DNA of 64,000 bases, from the NCBI GenBank assembly GCA_030446625.1, contig JAUJMY010000010.1:31535-95534 (forward strand). The letters are read 5' to 3'. The DNA comes from Gaiellaceae bacterium (GTDB lineage: Bacteria; Actinomycetota; Thermoleophilia; Gaiellales; Gaiellaceae). Below are positions 47,270 to 56,020 of the stretch, one piece after another (the first letter of the stretch is position 1; each line of letters starts with the position of its first letter). A program made the translations under genes and the position numbers. Under the pieces are notes generated by a model that saw nothing but the letters and a program-made list of their open reading frames with translations, was not told where the DNA came from and did not search any database.

Positions 47270-48231
47270 CCTCGGCGCCGCTCGCGCACGAGCTCCGTCA
47301 GCTTCGGCACGATCGCGTGCACGTCGCCGACGACGCCGAGGTCGGAGTACTCGAAGATGGGCGCGTTCGGATCCTTGTTGATCGCCACGATCACGTTCGA
47401 GCCCTGCATTCCGACCTTGTGCTGGATCGCGCCCGAGATGCCGCACGCGATGTAGAGCTTCGGAGCCACCGTCTTCCCCGTCTGGCCGACCTGCGTCGCG
47501 TACGGGTACCAGCCGGCGTCGACCACCGCCCGCGTGGAGCCCACGGCGCCTCCCAGCGCCTTCGCCAGCTCTTCCACGAGCTCGAACTTCTCTGGCGCGC
47601 CGAGACCGCGCCCGCCCGCGACGACGACGTCCGAGTCCTCGATCGACGGGCCCTCGCTCTCCTCGTGCGCCTGCTCGATCATCGTGGCCGCGAGGGAAAA
47701 GTCCTCGAACCCGGCGACGACGTCGACGAGCTCCGCCTCTCCGCCGGTGGCCGCGGGATCGAAGGCGCCGGAGCGGAACAGCGCGAGGCGCGGCTCGCCC
47801 GTCCACCCGACGTCGACGTAGACGGTGTCGGCGAGCGCCGGCCGCTTCGCGACAAGCGCTCCGTCCTGCACCCCGAGATCGACGAGGTCCCAGTTGAGGC
47901 CGGCGTCGAGGCGCGCGGCGAGCGCCGACGCGATGTCCGCGGCCAGCACGGACTGCGCGAAGAGCACGGCGTCGAACCCCTCGTCGCGGACGACGCGCGC
48001 GAGCACGTCGACGCGCGGCTGGGGCAGCGGCGCCTCGAGCGCCGCGTCGTCGCAGACGTACACGCGCGTCGCGCCGAACTTGCCCGCCGGCGACGCGATC
48101 TCGCGGACGCCGCTGCCGAGCACGACACCCGCGAGGTCGACGTCGCCGAGGCTCGCGGCCTTCGAGAGCACACCGAGCGAGCCCTTCTGGAGCTCGTTCC
48201 CGTGGTGCTCGAGGAAGACGAGGATCTTCAC
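47266..48231 (-). CDS. etfA: electron transfer flavoprotein alpha subunit
   Basis: 321 residues. The C-terminal FAD domain is typical: [74 protein letters not shown] (recognised in pieces: GGRGLG, STRAVVDAGW, QTGKTVAPKLYIACGISGAIQH), ending INKDPNAPIFEYSDLGVVGDV. The N-terminal part carries the alpha-subunit Rossmann-like domain. With EtfB it takes electrons from acyl-CoA dehydrogenases. The stop overlaps the ETF-QO start and the start ATG overlaps etfB by 4 bases. Confidence 0.96.
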   Translation of the reverse strand: MKILVFLEHHGNELQKGSLGVLSKAASLGDVDLAGVVLGSGVREIASPAGKFGATRVYVCDDAALEAPLPQPRVDVLARVVRDEGFDAVLFAQSVLAADIASALAARLDAGLNWDLVDLGVQDGALVAKRPALADTVYVDVGWTGEPRLALFRSGAFDPAATGGEAELVDVVAGFEDFSLAATMIEQAHEESEGPSIEDSDVVVAGGRGLGAPEKFELVEELAKALGGAVGSTRAVVDAGWYPYATQVGQTGKTVAPKLYIACGISGAIQHKVGMQGSNVIVAINKDPNAPIFEYSDLGVVGDVHAIVPKLTELVRERRRG

Positions 48232-49001
48232 AGCAGGCGCTTCTCGAGCAGGAACTCGACGATCCGCGCGGCTGCGTCGCCGTCGTCCTCGATCCGCCGC
48301 GCCTCGCCTCGCGACGGCGGCTCGTTCAGGGCGAGGACGACGGTCCGCGAGCCGGCCTCACCGGCGCGCTCGGCCTCGATCCCCAGCTCGGCGAGCGTGA
48401 GCGTCTCCTGCGGCTTCCGCTTCGCGCCCATGATCCCCTTGAGGGACGGGTACCGGGGCTCGTTGATCGCGTCGGTTACGGCGACGACGGCGGGGAGCGG
48501 CGCCTCGATCACGTCGTAGCCGAACTCCGTCTGGCGCTTCCCGCGCACGCGCCCGCTCTCGAGCCGGAGCTCCGCGACCTGCGAGACGACGGGGCGGCGC
48601 AGCCGGTCTGCGACCGCGGCCCAGAGGACCGCCCCGTCCGAGTCGGCCGCCTGGTACCCGAAGACGACGAGATCGCTGCTCTCGCGCTCGAGCGCGTTCG
48701 CGAGCACGTAGCTCGTCGCGACGAGGTCGGAGCCCGCCGCAGCGTCGTCGGACACGAGGACCGCGCGATCGGCGCCCATCGCGAGCGTCTTCCGGATCGC
48801 GTCGGCGGCGGACGCCGGCCCGACCGAGACGACCACGACCTCGCCCTCGCCGCTCGCGTCGCGCAGCCGCAGCGCCTCCTCGACGGCGTACGCGTCGTAC
48901 GGGTTGAGCGCGCCCTCGCCCGAGCGGTCGAGCCGCTTCGTCGCGGCGTCGATACGCCGCGATCCCTCCGGAACCTGCTTCACGCAGACGGCGATCTTCA
49001 T
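48228..49001 (-). CDS. etfB: electron transfer flavoprotein beta subunit
   Basis: 257 residues starting MKIAVCVKQVPEG. The motifs LNPYDAYAVEEALRLRD, the AMGADRAVLVSDDAAAGSDLVATS segment, VVFGYQAADSDGAVLWAAVADRL and the recognition loop-like LPAVVAVTDAINEPRYPSLKGIMGAKRK are those of the AMP-binding beta subunit. First gene of the etfB-etfA-ETF-QO operon, with a TAGAGT -10 nine bases before ATG 49001. The nearest acyl-CoA dehydrogenase that could use it starts at 59639. Confidence 0.96.
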   Translation of the reverse strand: MKIAVCVKQVPEGSRRIDAATKRLDRSGEGALNPYDAYAVEEALRLRDASGEGEVVVVSVGPASAADAIRKTLAMGADRAVLVSDDAAAGSDLVATSYVLANALERESSDLVVFGYQAADSDGAVLWAAVADRLRRPVVSQVAELRLESGRVRGKRQTEFGYDVIEAPLPAVVAVTDAINEPRYPSLKGIMGAKRKPQETLTLAELGIEAERAGEAGSRTVVLALNEPPSRGEARRIEDDGDAAARIVEFLLEKRLL

Positions 49002-49010
49002 CGGCGACGG

Positions 49011-49016
49011 ACTCTA
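49011..49016 (-). promoter_or_regulatory. -10 element for the etf operon
   Basis: TAGAGT on the minus strand lies 9 bases before ATG 49001. The rest of the 217-base divergent gap (49002-49218) holds one imperfect GGGGAC/GTCCCC repeat (49071-49093), and TAGGGT further toward the peptidase gene. Confidence 0.35.
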
Positions 49017-49218
49017 ACCGGCCGCCCTCGCGCTTGGCCGCAGTCGCCGGGCCGCGCCCCAAACCGCCCCCAGGGGACCCCCGAGTCCCCCTGCGAACAG
49101 CCTAACGGCCGCCGTCGCGCGTGTCCGTGACGCGGGCGTGCCGAACCCGTGCCGGCGGCACCTCAGCCCTCGGGGACGTTTGGTAGGGTGCGGCCCTTCG
49201 AGCGCGAACCGGAGCTCC

Positions 49219-50175
49219 ATGCCACGCCACCGGACGACAGCCCGAGGGATCCTCTTCCTCCTCGTCATCGCCGGCCTCACGGCCGGAGGCGCCGCTGCGT
49301 CCACCAGCACCGGAACGGGAGCCGCGGCGGTGCCGCGCCTGATCTTCCCCGTCGTCGGCCCCGCGCGGTACACCGACGACTTCGGGCAGGCACGGGGCCA
49401 GAGCGGGCACCAGGGCAACGACATCCTCGCGCCGAAACGCGCCGTCGCCGTCGCCGTGGAGGCGGGCACGGTGAAGTACCACACGACCTCCTCGCGCGCC
49501 GGGTGCATGCTCTACCTGTACGGCGCGAGCGGCACCACGTACCTCTACATCCACCTGAACAACGACCTGACGAGCGGCAACGACAACACCGGCAAGTGCG
49601 TCGCCGGCGTCGCGTTCGCGAAGCACCTGAAGAACGGCGCGAAGGTGGCCGCCGGCGAGCCGGTCGGCTTCGTGGGCGACTCGGGCGACGCGAACGGCGG
49701 CTCGCCGCACCTCCACTTCGAGGTGCACCCGCGCGGCGGCGGCGCCGTCAGCCCATTCACGCACCTCAGGAACGCGCGCAAGCTGCTGCTCGCGGTTCGC
49801 CCCGGAAACGTCTTCACCGCCGCGTTGCGCGGCAAGATCGTCGCGACGTACGCCGACTCGCTCACGCTCGACGTCGAACGAGCGCAGTCGTGGCCGGGCG
49901 GGCTGCGCGTCGCCGACGTCCGGCGCAAGATCGAGCTGACGATGCCGCCCGAGACGCGCGTCTTCAACCCGCTGGGCGCGCTCGTCACCGCTGCGAAGCT
50001 CGCGGCGCTGAAGCGCGGGCAGGCCGCGGTCGCGTGGACGCAGGCAGCCATGGCCACGCTCCCCGCCGCGCTCGGCTCGCCGCGCACGCTCCGCACCGAC
50101 AAGGTCGTGCTCGCGACGACGACTACGGCCACCGGCGCCGAGCCCGCGAGCGGAAGCGGCTACAGGCCGCGCTAG
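49219..50175 (+). CDS. secreted M23 family metallopeptidase (LytM/peptidoglycan endopeptidase fold)
   Basis: 318 residues from ATG 49219 with GGAG 4 bases upstream. A signal peptide (about 1-27, TARGILFLLVIAGLTAGGAAA) is followed by the M23 domain: GHQGNDILAPKRAVAVAVEAGTV (first His and Asp zinc ligands) and SPHLHFEVHP (HxH). A Cys pair (about 95 and 123) may form a disulfide. After about residue 190 comes an uncharacterised C-terminal region of about 130 residues with strand-rich LRGKIVATYADSLTLDVE. M23 enzymes cut peptide cross-links in the wall, or act as inert activators. All zinc ligands are present, so it is likely active. It stands alone, facing away from the etf operon. Confidence 0.9.
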   Translation: MPRHRTTARGILFLLVIAGLTAGGAAASTSTGTGAAAVPRLIFPVVGPARYTDDFGQARGQSGHQGNDILAPKRAVAVAVEAGTVKYHTTSSRAGCMLYLYGASGTTYLYIHLNNDLTSGNDNTGKCVAGVAFAKHLKNGAKVAAGEPVGFVGDSGDANGGSPHLHFEVHPRGGGAVSPFTHLRNARKLLLAVRPGNVFTAALRGKIVATYADSLTLDVERAQSWPGGLRVADVRRKIELTMPPETRVFNPLGALVTAAKLAALKRGQAAVAWTQAAMATLPAALGSPRTLRTDKVVLATTTTATGAEPASGSGYRPR

Positions 50176-50197
50176 CCGGCGGCCGGCGCGGCCGACG

Positions 50198-50593
50198 TCA
50201 GACGGGGACCTTCTGGCGCAGGAACTCGACGATGTGGCCCGTCGGCGCGCCGGGCGTGAAGACCTCGGCGACGCCCTGCGCCTTGAGCTCGGTCGCGTCG
50301 TCGGTCGGGATCGTGCCGCCGACCACGACGAGGACGTCGTCCGCGCCGTTGTCCCTCAGTCCATCGAGGATGCGCGGGACGAGGGTCATGTGCGCGCCCG
50401 AGAGGATCGAGATTCCGACCGCGTCCGCGTCCTCCTGGATCGCGGTCTCGACGATCTGCTCGGGCGTCTGGTGCAGCCCGGTGTAGATGACCTCCATCCC
50501 TGCGTCCCGCAGCGCCCTCGCGATGATCTTCGCGCCGCGGTCGTGACCGTCGAGACCCGGCTTCGCGATGACTACTCGGATCTTCCGGGCCAC
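50198..50593 (-). CDS. methylmalonyl-CoA mutase B12-binding subunit
   Basis: 131 residues from GTG 50593. The B12 fold is complete: [22 protein letters not shown] (DxHDRG with the cobalt-binding His about 18), [24 protein letters not shown] (Ser of the SxL motif) and [11 protein letters not shown] (GG). It holds adenosylcobalamin for the large subunit at 51336. The two-part form occurs in archaea and some actinobacteria. The MBL gene lies between the two subunits on the other strand. Start has a near-perfect -10 TATACT 9 bases upstream. Confidence 0.93.
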   Translation of the reverse strand: MARKIRVVIAKPGLDGHDRGAKIIARALRDAGMEVIYTGLHQTPEQIVETAIQEDADAVGISILSGAHMTLVPRILDGLRDNGADDVLVVVGGTIPTDDATELKAQGVAEVFTPGAPTGHIVEFLRQKVPV

Positions 50594-50602
50594 GGTTCGG
50601 GG

Positions 50603-50608
50603 AGTATA
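50603..50608 (-). promoter_or_regulatory. -10 element for the mutase small subunit
   Basis: TATACT on the minus strand, 9 bases before GTG 50593, in the 20-base gap to the divergent MBL gene at 50614, whose own -10 may be GAGTAT (50602-50607) or absent. Confidence 0.4.
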
Positions 50609-50613
50609 GGGAG

Positions 50614-51339
50614 GTGAAACTGACCGTAGTCGGCAGCTCCCCGGCGTGGCCGAACCCCGGCGGCGCGCAGTCCGGGTACCTCGTCGACAGCCTCGGGACG
50701 CTCCTCCTCGACTGCGGCGCGGGCGTGCTTGCGAGGCTGAGAGAGCGCGAGCCGTGGCCGCGCGTCGACGCGATCGTGATCACGCACTTCCATCTGGATC
50801 ACTGGGCGGACCTCGTTCCATGGGTGTGGGGAGCGTCGTTCGGACCGGGCCGCGACGCGCCGCCTCCGGACCTCTGGCTCCCCCCGGACGGGACCGTGCA
50901 GATCGACCACCTCGGGATGCACTTCGGCCGCGAGGACATGTTCCACGACGCCTTCTCGGTCCGTGAGTACTCCGAGGGACGGCCTTTCGCCGCCGCGGGG
51001 ATGACGGTCACGCCGCACCGCGTCCTGCACTACGACCTCCAGACGTACGGCCTGCGGATCGACGACGGCGAGCGGGTGCTCGCGTACTCCGGCGACACCG
51101 GCCCGTCGGACGCGCTCGTCGAGCTCGCGCGCGACGTCGACCTCTTCCTGTGCGAGGCGACGCTCGCCTCGGGTGCCGCCGAGGCGAACGGTGCGCGCGG
51201 CCACCTCAGCGTCGAGGAGGCCGTGGCGGCGTTCACCGCGTCGGGTGCGCGCCGGCTCGTCCTCACGCACCGCCCTGCGGAGCTCGCCGTCGAGAACGGA
51301 CTCGAGCTCGCCCACGACGGGCTCGAGCTGGAGGTCTAG
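50614..51339 (+). CDS. MBL-fold metal-dependent hydrolase
   Basis: 241 residues from GTG 50614. The metallo-beta-lactamase signature is [11 protein letters not shown] (about 57-67), with [15 protein letters not shown] (Asp) and [10 protein letters not shown], ending in LVLTHRPAE (His). This pattern ([20 protein letters not shown] start and STFH-like loop) is the RNase Z / cAMP phosphodiesterase branch of MBL proteins, without the RNase Z insertions. Substrate is unknown. It lies between the two mutase genes on the opposite strand and converges with the large subunit, overlapping it by 4 bases, a position that suggests a housekeeping link rather than a shared operon. Confidence 0.85.
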   Translation: MKLTVVGSSPAWPNPGGAQSGYLVDSLGTLLLDCGAGVLARLREREPWPRVDAIVITHFHLDHWADLVPWVWGASFGPGRDAPPPDLWLPPDGTVQIDHLGMHFGREDMFHDAFSVREYSEGRPFAAAGMTVTPHRVLHYDLQTYGLRIDDGERVLAYSGDTGPSDALVELARDVDLFLCEATLASGAAEANGARGHLSVEEAVAAFTASGARRLVLTHRPAELAVENGLELAHDGLELEV

Positions 51340-53016
51340 AAGACCGGCGTCTCCGTCCAGACGCCCCAGACCTGCCGGAGCGCGTCGCACATCTCGCCCA
51401 TCGTCACGTACGCCTGCGCCGCGTCGACGATCAGGGGCATCAGGTTCACGTCGTCACGTGCGGCGCCCTCCTTCAGCCGCGCCAGCGCCTGCTCGACGGA
51501 CGACGAGTCGCGGCGCGCGCGCAGCGCCTGCACACGCTCGATCTGCTTCTGCTCGAGCGCGGGGTCGATCCGCAAGATCTCGAGCGGCGGCTCCTCGTCG
51601 AGCTCGTACCGGTTCACGCCGACGACGATCCGCTGGCGCTGCTCCACCTCGTGCTGGTAGCGGAAGGACGCGTCCGCGATCTCGCGCTGGAAGAAGTTCT
51701 CCTTGAGCGCGGGCACGACGCCGCCGAGCTGGCCGATGCGGTCGAAGTACTCGTACGCCTCGGCCTCGAGCCGGTTCGTCAGCTCCTCGACGTAGTACGA
51801 GCCGCCGAGCGGATCGATCGTGTTCACGACGCCGGTCTCGTGCGCGATCACCTGCTGCGTCCGGAGGGCGAGCCGAACGGCGTCCTCCGTCGGCAGCGCG
51901 AGCGCCTCGTCGAACGGAGTTCGTGTGCAGAGACTGCGTCCCGCCGAGGACCGCCGCGAGCGCCTCGAGCGCCGTCCGCACGATGTTGACCTCGGGTTGC
52001 TGCGCCGTCAGCGACACGCCCGCCGTCTGCGTGTGGAAGCGCATCAGCCACGAGCGCGGGTTCTTCGCGCCGTAGCGCTCGCGCAGCTCGCGCGCCCAGA
52101 TCCGCCGCGCGGCGCGGTACTTCGCGATCTCCTCGAAGAAGTCGAGGTGCGCGTTGAAGAAGAACGACAGCCGCGGAGCGAAGTCGTCGACGTCGAGGCC
52201 GCGGTCGATGCACGCCTCCACGTACGCGAACCCGTCCGCCAGCGTGAACGCGAGCTCCTGCACCGCGTTCGAGCCCGCCTCGCGGATGTGGTAGCCGGAG
52301 ATCGAGATCGGATGCCAGAGCGGCATCTCCCGCGCGCAGAACTCGACCATGTCGACCACGAGCCGCAGCGACGGCTCGGGCGGGAAGATCCACTCCTTCT
52401 GCGCGATGTACTCCTTGAGGATGTCCGTCTGGATCGTCCCGCGCAGCCGCTCCCGCGCCACCCCCTGCTGCTCGCCGACGCAGAGGTAGAACGCGAGCAG
52501 CATCGCGGCGGGCGCGTTGATCGTCATCGAGGTCGAGACGTCGCCGAGCGGGATCCCGGCGAAGAGCGTCTCCACGTCGTCGAGCGAGTCGATCGCGACG
52601 CCCTCGCGCCCGACCTCCCCCAGCGACCGGGCGTGGTCCGAGTCGTACCCCATCAGCGTCGGCATGTCGAAGGCGGTCGAGAGCCCCGTCTGCCCGTGCT
52701 CGAGCAGGTAGCGGAAGCGCTCGTTCGTCTCCTCCGCGGTGCCGAAGCCCGCGAACTGCCGCATCGTCCAGAGCCGGCCGCGATACATCGACGGGTAGAC
52801 GCCGCGCGTGAAGGGATAGACGCCGGGGTAGCCGAGGTCGCGCTCGTAGTCGATCGTGACGTCGTCGGGCGTGTAGAGCGGCTCGTTCCCGAGCCCGGAG
52901 ATCGTCGAGAAGAGCTCGCCTTGCCGCTCCGGCGTCGCGTCGTACAGCTCCCGGCGCCACGCCGACGTTGCGTCGCCGCCCGCCTCCGCCGCCCGCGGAT
53001 CCTCGGTCGTCGCCAC
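51336..53016 (-). CDS. methylmalonyl-CoA mutase large (catalytic) subunit, one apparent inserted base near 51920
   Basis: About 559 residues. Motifs: [109 protein letters not shown] and [19 protein letters not shown], all of the TIM-barrel mutase. The Tyr in SMYRGR and the Arg in PSLR correspond to the residues that favour methylmalonyl-CoA over isobutyryl-CoA, as I recall the family. One extra base after HTNS (about 51920) breaks the frame; the rest ([35 protein letters not shown]) is intact. The B12 domain is a separate protein at 50198. Leaderless-type promoter TACAAT 7 bases before GTG 53016. Confidence 0.9.
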
Positions 53017-53023
53017 GGCGGGG

Positions 53024-53029
53024 ATTGTA
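53024..53029 (-). promoter_or_regulatory. -10 element for the mutase large subunit
   Basis: TACAAT on the minus strand, 7 bases before GTG 53016. Predicts a leaderless transcript for the catalytic subunit, separate from the small subunit's own promoter at 50603. Confidence 0.4.
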
Positions 53030-53165
53030 TGGGCGGCACCGCGCGCCTCGCGCGCACGCCCCGAAGGGGATGACGTCGGCCGCCGCGTCGCGCATGATGC
53101 GTCTGGCGGGCTCGTGCGGCGAATCTCGCTATCTGCGGCGACGTGACCAATTCAGATGAACATCG

Positions 53166-53197
53166 GCGGCCTCGGGTCGCTCTCGAGCTGAGGCCGC
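53166..53197 (+). promoter_or_regulatory. hairpin covering the ribosome site of the HEAT-repeat gene
   Basis: GCGGCCTC (53166-53173) and GAGGCCGC (53190-53197) form a perfect 8-base stem with a 16-base loop, ending one base before TTG 53199. The only Shine-Dalgarno-like bases, GAGG (53190-53193), are inside the stem. Confidence 0.4.
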
Positions 53198-53198
53198 G

Positions 53199-54416
53199 TT
53201 GACACAGCTCGAGATCAACCTCATCGTCGCGTGCGGCGCGCTCCTGCTCGCTTGGCTCGGGATCGGCGTCTACGTCGTCATCTCGCGCGCGATCTACGAC
53301 GTCCGCCTGCGCGCGGTGCACGTCGCGGCGCGGATCGTCGAGCAGCGCGCACGGCGCGCGCCGGGAGACGGAGCGAATCTCGACGTGCGCAGGATCGTGC
53401 GGCACCTCCCGCCGGCAACGGTCATGCACGTCGCGGCCGACACCGCGACCCCGCCGAAGCTCGCCGAGGCGCTCTCGCGCCACGTGGTGGAGCGTCACGG
53501 CGAAAGGATCGCCTCGCTCGCAGCCGCGCAGTCGAGCGAGGGGGAGAAGTGGCGCCGCGTCGCCGCACTGCGCGTCTTGGCTCAGGCGAAGCCGGACGTC
53601 GCGCTGCCGCTGCTTCGGAACGCGCTCGAGTGCGGCGACGCCGTCGTGGTCGGTGCGGCCGTGGCGATCCTCGGCAGCATGCGGAGCGAACACGCGGCGG
53701 CCGCGCTCGTCGACGCGCTTCGCCGAGACCTCTTCCCGCGCTCGCGGGTCGCGGCTCAGCTCGAGGACTTCGCGCTGGACGTACCGCACCTCGTGCTCGT
53801 GCTCGTCCGTGACGACGAGGCGAGCGTCCGCTACTGGGGCGCGAAGCTGCTCGCGCGTTACCCGAAGCTCCCGTCCCTCGCGTCCGACCTCGCTCCGCTC
53901 GTGTGCGATCCGGTCCCCGACGTTCGCACAGCCGCGCTCGATGCGCTCGCGGCGGTGGGAGGCGCGATCGCCGCCGACGCTGCCGTTCGCCTGCTCGCGG
54001 ATCCCGTCGCCTTCGTGCGCGTGCACGCGGCGCGCGCGCTGCAGCGGTCGGAGTCTCCGGCCGTCGCGGCCGAGGTCGCCCGCCTGCTCCCCGACGACAC
54101 GTGGTGGGTGCGCTCTGCGGCGAAGCGGACGCTCGAGGCGATGGGCCCCGTCGCGACGAGCGAGGTCGTGCGCTACCTCGACTCGGAAGACGCGTTCGCG
54201 CGCAACGGCGCAGCGGAGATCCTCCAGAACACGGGCGTCGTCGACGTCCTGGTCCAGCGCGCAGCCGCCGCGCCCGGCGACGCGTCGGTGGTCCGGGTGC
54301 TCGAACGAGTCCTCAACGCGGGTGGCCGCCGCTTCGCAGAGGCGACGCTCGCCCGCACCGGCGCGAGTGCGGCGCCGGCGCTGCGTGCAATCGTCGCCGG
54401 CGGCGCGCGCGCATGA
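53199..54416 (+). CDS. membrane-anchored HEAT-repeat protein
   Basis: 405 residues from TTG 53199 (MTQLEIN). One N-terminal membrane helix (about 5-28, INLIVACGALLLAWLGIGVYVVI) anchors a long array of two-helix repeats of about 30 residues, for example DEASVRYWGAKLLARYPKLPSLA, DPVPDVRTAALDALAAVGG and DPVAFVRVHAARALQRSES, the HEAT/PBS-lyase pattern. Such repeats bind partner proteins. It overlaps the glycosyltransferase gene by 4 bases (ATGA), so the two are probably one complex in polysaccharide synthesis or export. No catalytic motif is seen. Confidence 0.82.
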   Translation: MTQLEINLIVACGALLLAWLGIGVYVVISRAIYDVRLRAVHVAARIVEQRARRAPGDGANLDVRRIVRHLPPATVMHVAADTATPPKLAEALSRHVVERHGERIASLAAAQSSEGEKWRRVAALRVLAQAKPDVALPLLRNALECGDAVVVGAAVAILGSMRSEHAAAALVDALRRDLFPRSRVAAQLEDFALDVPHLVLVLVRDDEASVRYWGAKLLARYPKLPSLASDLAPLVCDPVPDVRTAALDALAAVGGAIAADAAVRLLADPVAFVRVHAARALQRSESPAVAAEVARLLPDDTWWVRSAAKRTLEAMGPVATSEVVRYLDSEDAFARNGAAEILQNTGVVDVLVQRAAAAPGDASVVRVLERVLNAGGRRFAEATLARTGASAAPALRAIVAGGARA

Positions 54417-55990
54417 TCGAGGATCCGCCGGCCTCGCCCGTCAGGCCGCGGAGGGCCAGCCCTTCCGCACGGGTCTTCGCCTTCGCCGCTCTCGCCGTGC
54501 TCTCGGCGCTCGTGCTGCTCCTCGAACCCGACGTCCTGGCGTGGAACCGCGCACTGCACGCTCACGCCGGCGCGACCGCGCGCACCGCGGTCCGTTGGGG
54601 CGTCGTCGCCTGCTTCGTCTACCTCGTCGTCCTCTACGGCCTCTACGCCGTGCAGCTCGTCTTCGCAGCCGTCGACGGGACGATCCGGAACCGCGAGCGC
54701 CGCGCCGAGGACTTCGAGACCCTCGAGCGCTCGCGCTTCACGATCCCCGTCACGGTCGTCTCCGCGCTCTACAACGAGGAGCCGATCGTGCTCGCTTCGG
54801 TCCGTTCGTTGCTCGCTCAGAGCTATCCGGAATTCGAGCTCGTCGTGGTGGACGACGGCTCGACGGACGGGACGTTCGAGGTGTTGCGGCGCGAATACGA
54901 CCTGCGCCCGCTCGAGATCTTCTACCGCCGCGTGATCGACGCGCGCGAGGTCCGCTCGGTGCACCGCAGCGAGCGGGATCCCAGGCTGCTCGTCGTCAGG
55001 AAGGTGAACGGTGGCAAGGCGGACGCGCTCAACTGCGGCACGAACTTCGCGCGTTACCGCTACGTCGCCGGCGTCGACGGAGACACGGTCTACCGCCGCG
55101 ACGCACTGCTCAAGGGCATGCGCCTCGCGATCCGCGATCCGGGCCGGGTGGTCGGCGTCACGAGCCACGTCGCGATCAGCTATTGCCCGGAGGAAGCCAA
55201 CGAGCTGCGACCCGGCGCGCGGCGGGTCGACCGGAGCCTGCTCAGCAACTACCAGCACATCGACTACCTGCGCTCGTTCTTCAACAACCGGCTCGCGTGG
55301 AGCCGGCTCGGCTTCATGCTCTGCACCGTCGGCGCGTTCCACCTCTGGCGCCGCGACGTGCTCGAGGAGGTCGGCGGGTTCTCGACGCGGTTCACGTGCG
55401 AGGACATCGAGCTGACGTTTCGCGTCCACGAGAAGTACCTGCGCGAGGGGCGGCCGTACGCCATCCTCTCGCTCCCCGATACGGTCGCGACGACGGAGGG
55501 GCCGAGCCGGGTCGCCGCGCTCGTGAAGCAGCGGGCACGCTGGCAGCGGGTGATCATGGAGACGGTCTGGCACTACCGCCGGATGCTCTTCAACCCGCGT
55601 TATCGGACGGTCGGCCTCATCGGCATGCCCTTCTACGTGGTCAGCGAGCTGCTCGCGCCGCTCTTCGAGCTCCTCTCCGTCATCACCCTCGTCCTCGCCC
55701 TTTGGCTCGGCGTGATCGAGTGGCTCGCCTTCGGTCTCGTGCTCGGCGCGATGGCACTTGCGACCGCGGTGCTGACGAGCTTCGCGGTCCTGCTGGAGGA
55801 CGCGACGACGCGGAGCTACCGGCTCGGCAGCCTCGTCCGCCTCATCCTCGCCGGACCACTCGAGCTCTTCCTCTACCGGCCGATCCTGATGTGGGCGCGT
55901 GCGCGCGGTGCGTGGGACTTCTTCCGCGGCCGGCGCGACTGGGACAAGTTCGAGCGGAACCCGCGCCCGGCGCTCGGCGCGGCGGACTGA
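54413..55990 (+). CDS. processive family 2 membrane glycosyltransferase
   Basis: 525 residues from ATG 54413. Two N-terminal helices (VFAFAALAVLSALVLLL and WGVVACFVYLVVLYGLYAV), a cytosolic GT2 domain, then C-terminal helices (LIGMPFYVVSELLAPLFELLSVITLVLALWL and more). The catalytic set is VVDDGSTDG, AGVDGDTVY (DxD), TCEDIELTFR (base region) and KQRARWQRV (QxxRW), which marks processive enzymes such as cellulose, curdlan, hyaluronan or poly-GlcNAc synthases. No PilZ domain or BcsB partner is present. It probably makes a linear surface polymer through its own channel, together with the HEAT protein. Confidence 0.9.
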   Translation: MIEDPPASPVRPRRASPSARVFAFAALAVLSALVLLLEPDVLAWNRALHAHAGATARTAVRWGVVACFVYLVVLYGLYAVQLVFAAVDGTIRNRERRAEDFETLERSRFTIPVTVVSALYNEEPIVLASVRSLLAQSYPEFELVVVDDGSTDGTFEVLRREYDLRPLEIFYRRVIDAREVRSVHRSERDPRLLVVRKVNGGKADALNCGTNFARYRYVAGVDGDTVYRRDALLKGMRLAIRDPGRVVGVTSHVAISYCPEEANELRPGARRVDRSLLSNYQHIDYLRSFFNNRLAWSRLGFMLCTVGAFHLWRRDVLEEVGGFSTRFTCEDIELTFRVHEKYLREGRPYAILSLPDTVATTEGPSRVAALVKQRARWQRVIMETVWHYRRMLFNPRYRTVGLIGMPFYVVSELLAPLFELLSVITLVLALWLGVIEWLAFGLVLGAMALATAVLTSFAVLLEDATTRSYRLGSLVRLILAGPLELFLYRPILMWARARGAWDFFRGRRDWDKFERNPRPALGAAD

Positions 55991-55998
55991 CCGGCGAC

Positions 55999-56014
55999 CC
56001 GCGCGGCGGCGCGG
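55999..56014. terminator. hairpin between convergent glycosyltransferase and TSUP genes
   Basis: CCGCGC (55999-56004) and GCGCGG (56009-56014) with a GGCG loop lie in the 30-base convergent gap. No T run. Confidence 0.25.
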
Positions 56015-56020
56015 CGCCCG

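Noticed and set aside
49071..49093. GGGGAC/GTCCCC imperfect hairpin as a terminator
   Set aside because: It lies between divergent genes, where no transcript should end, and has a bulge and no T run.
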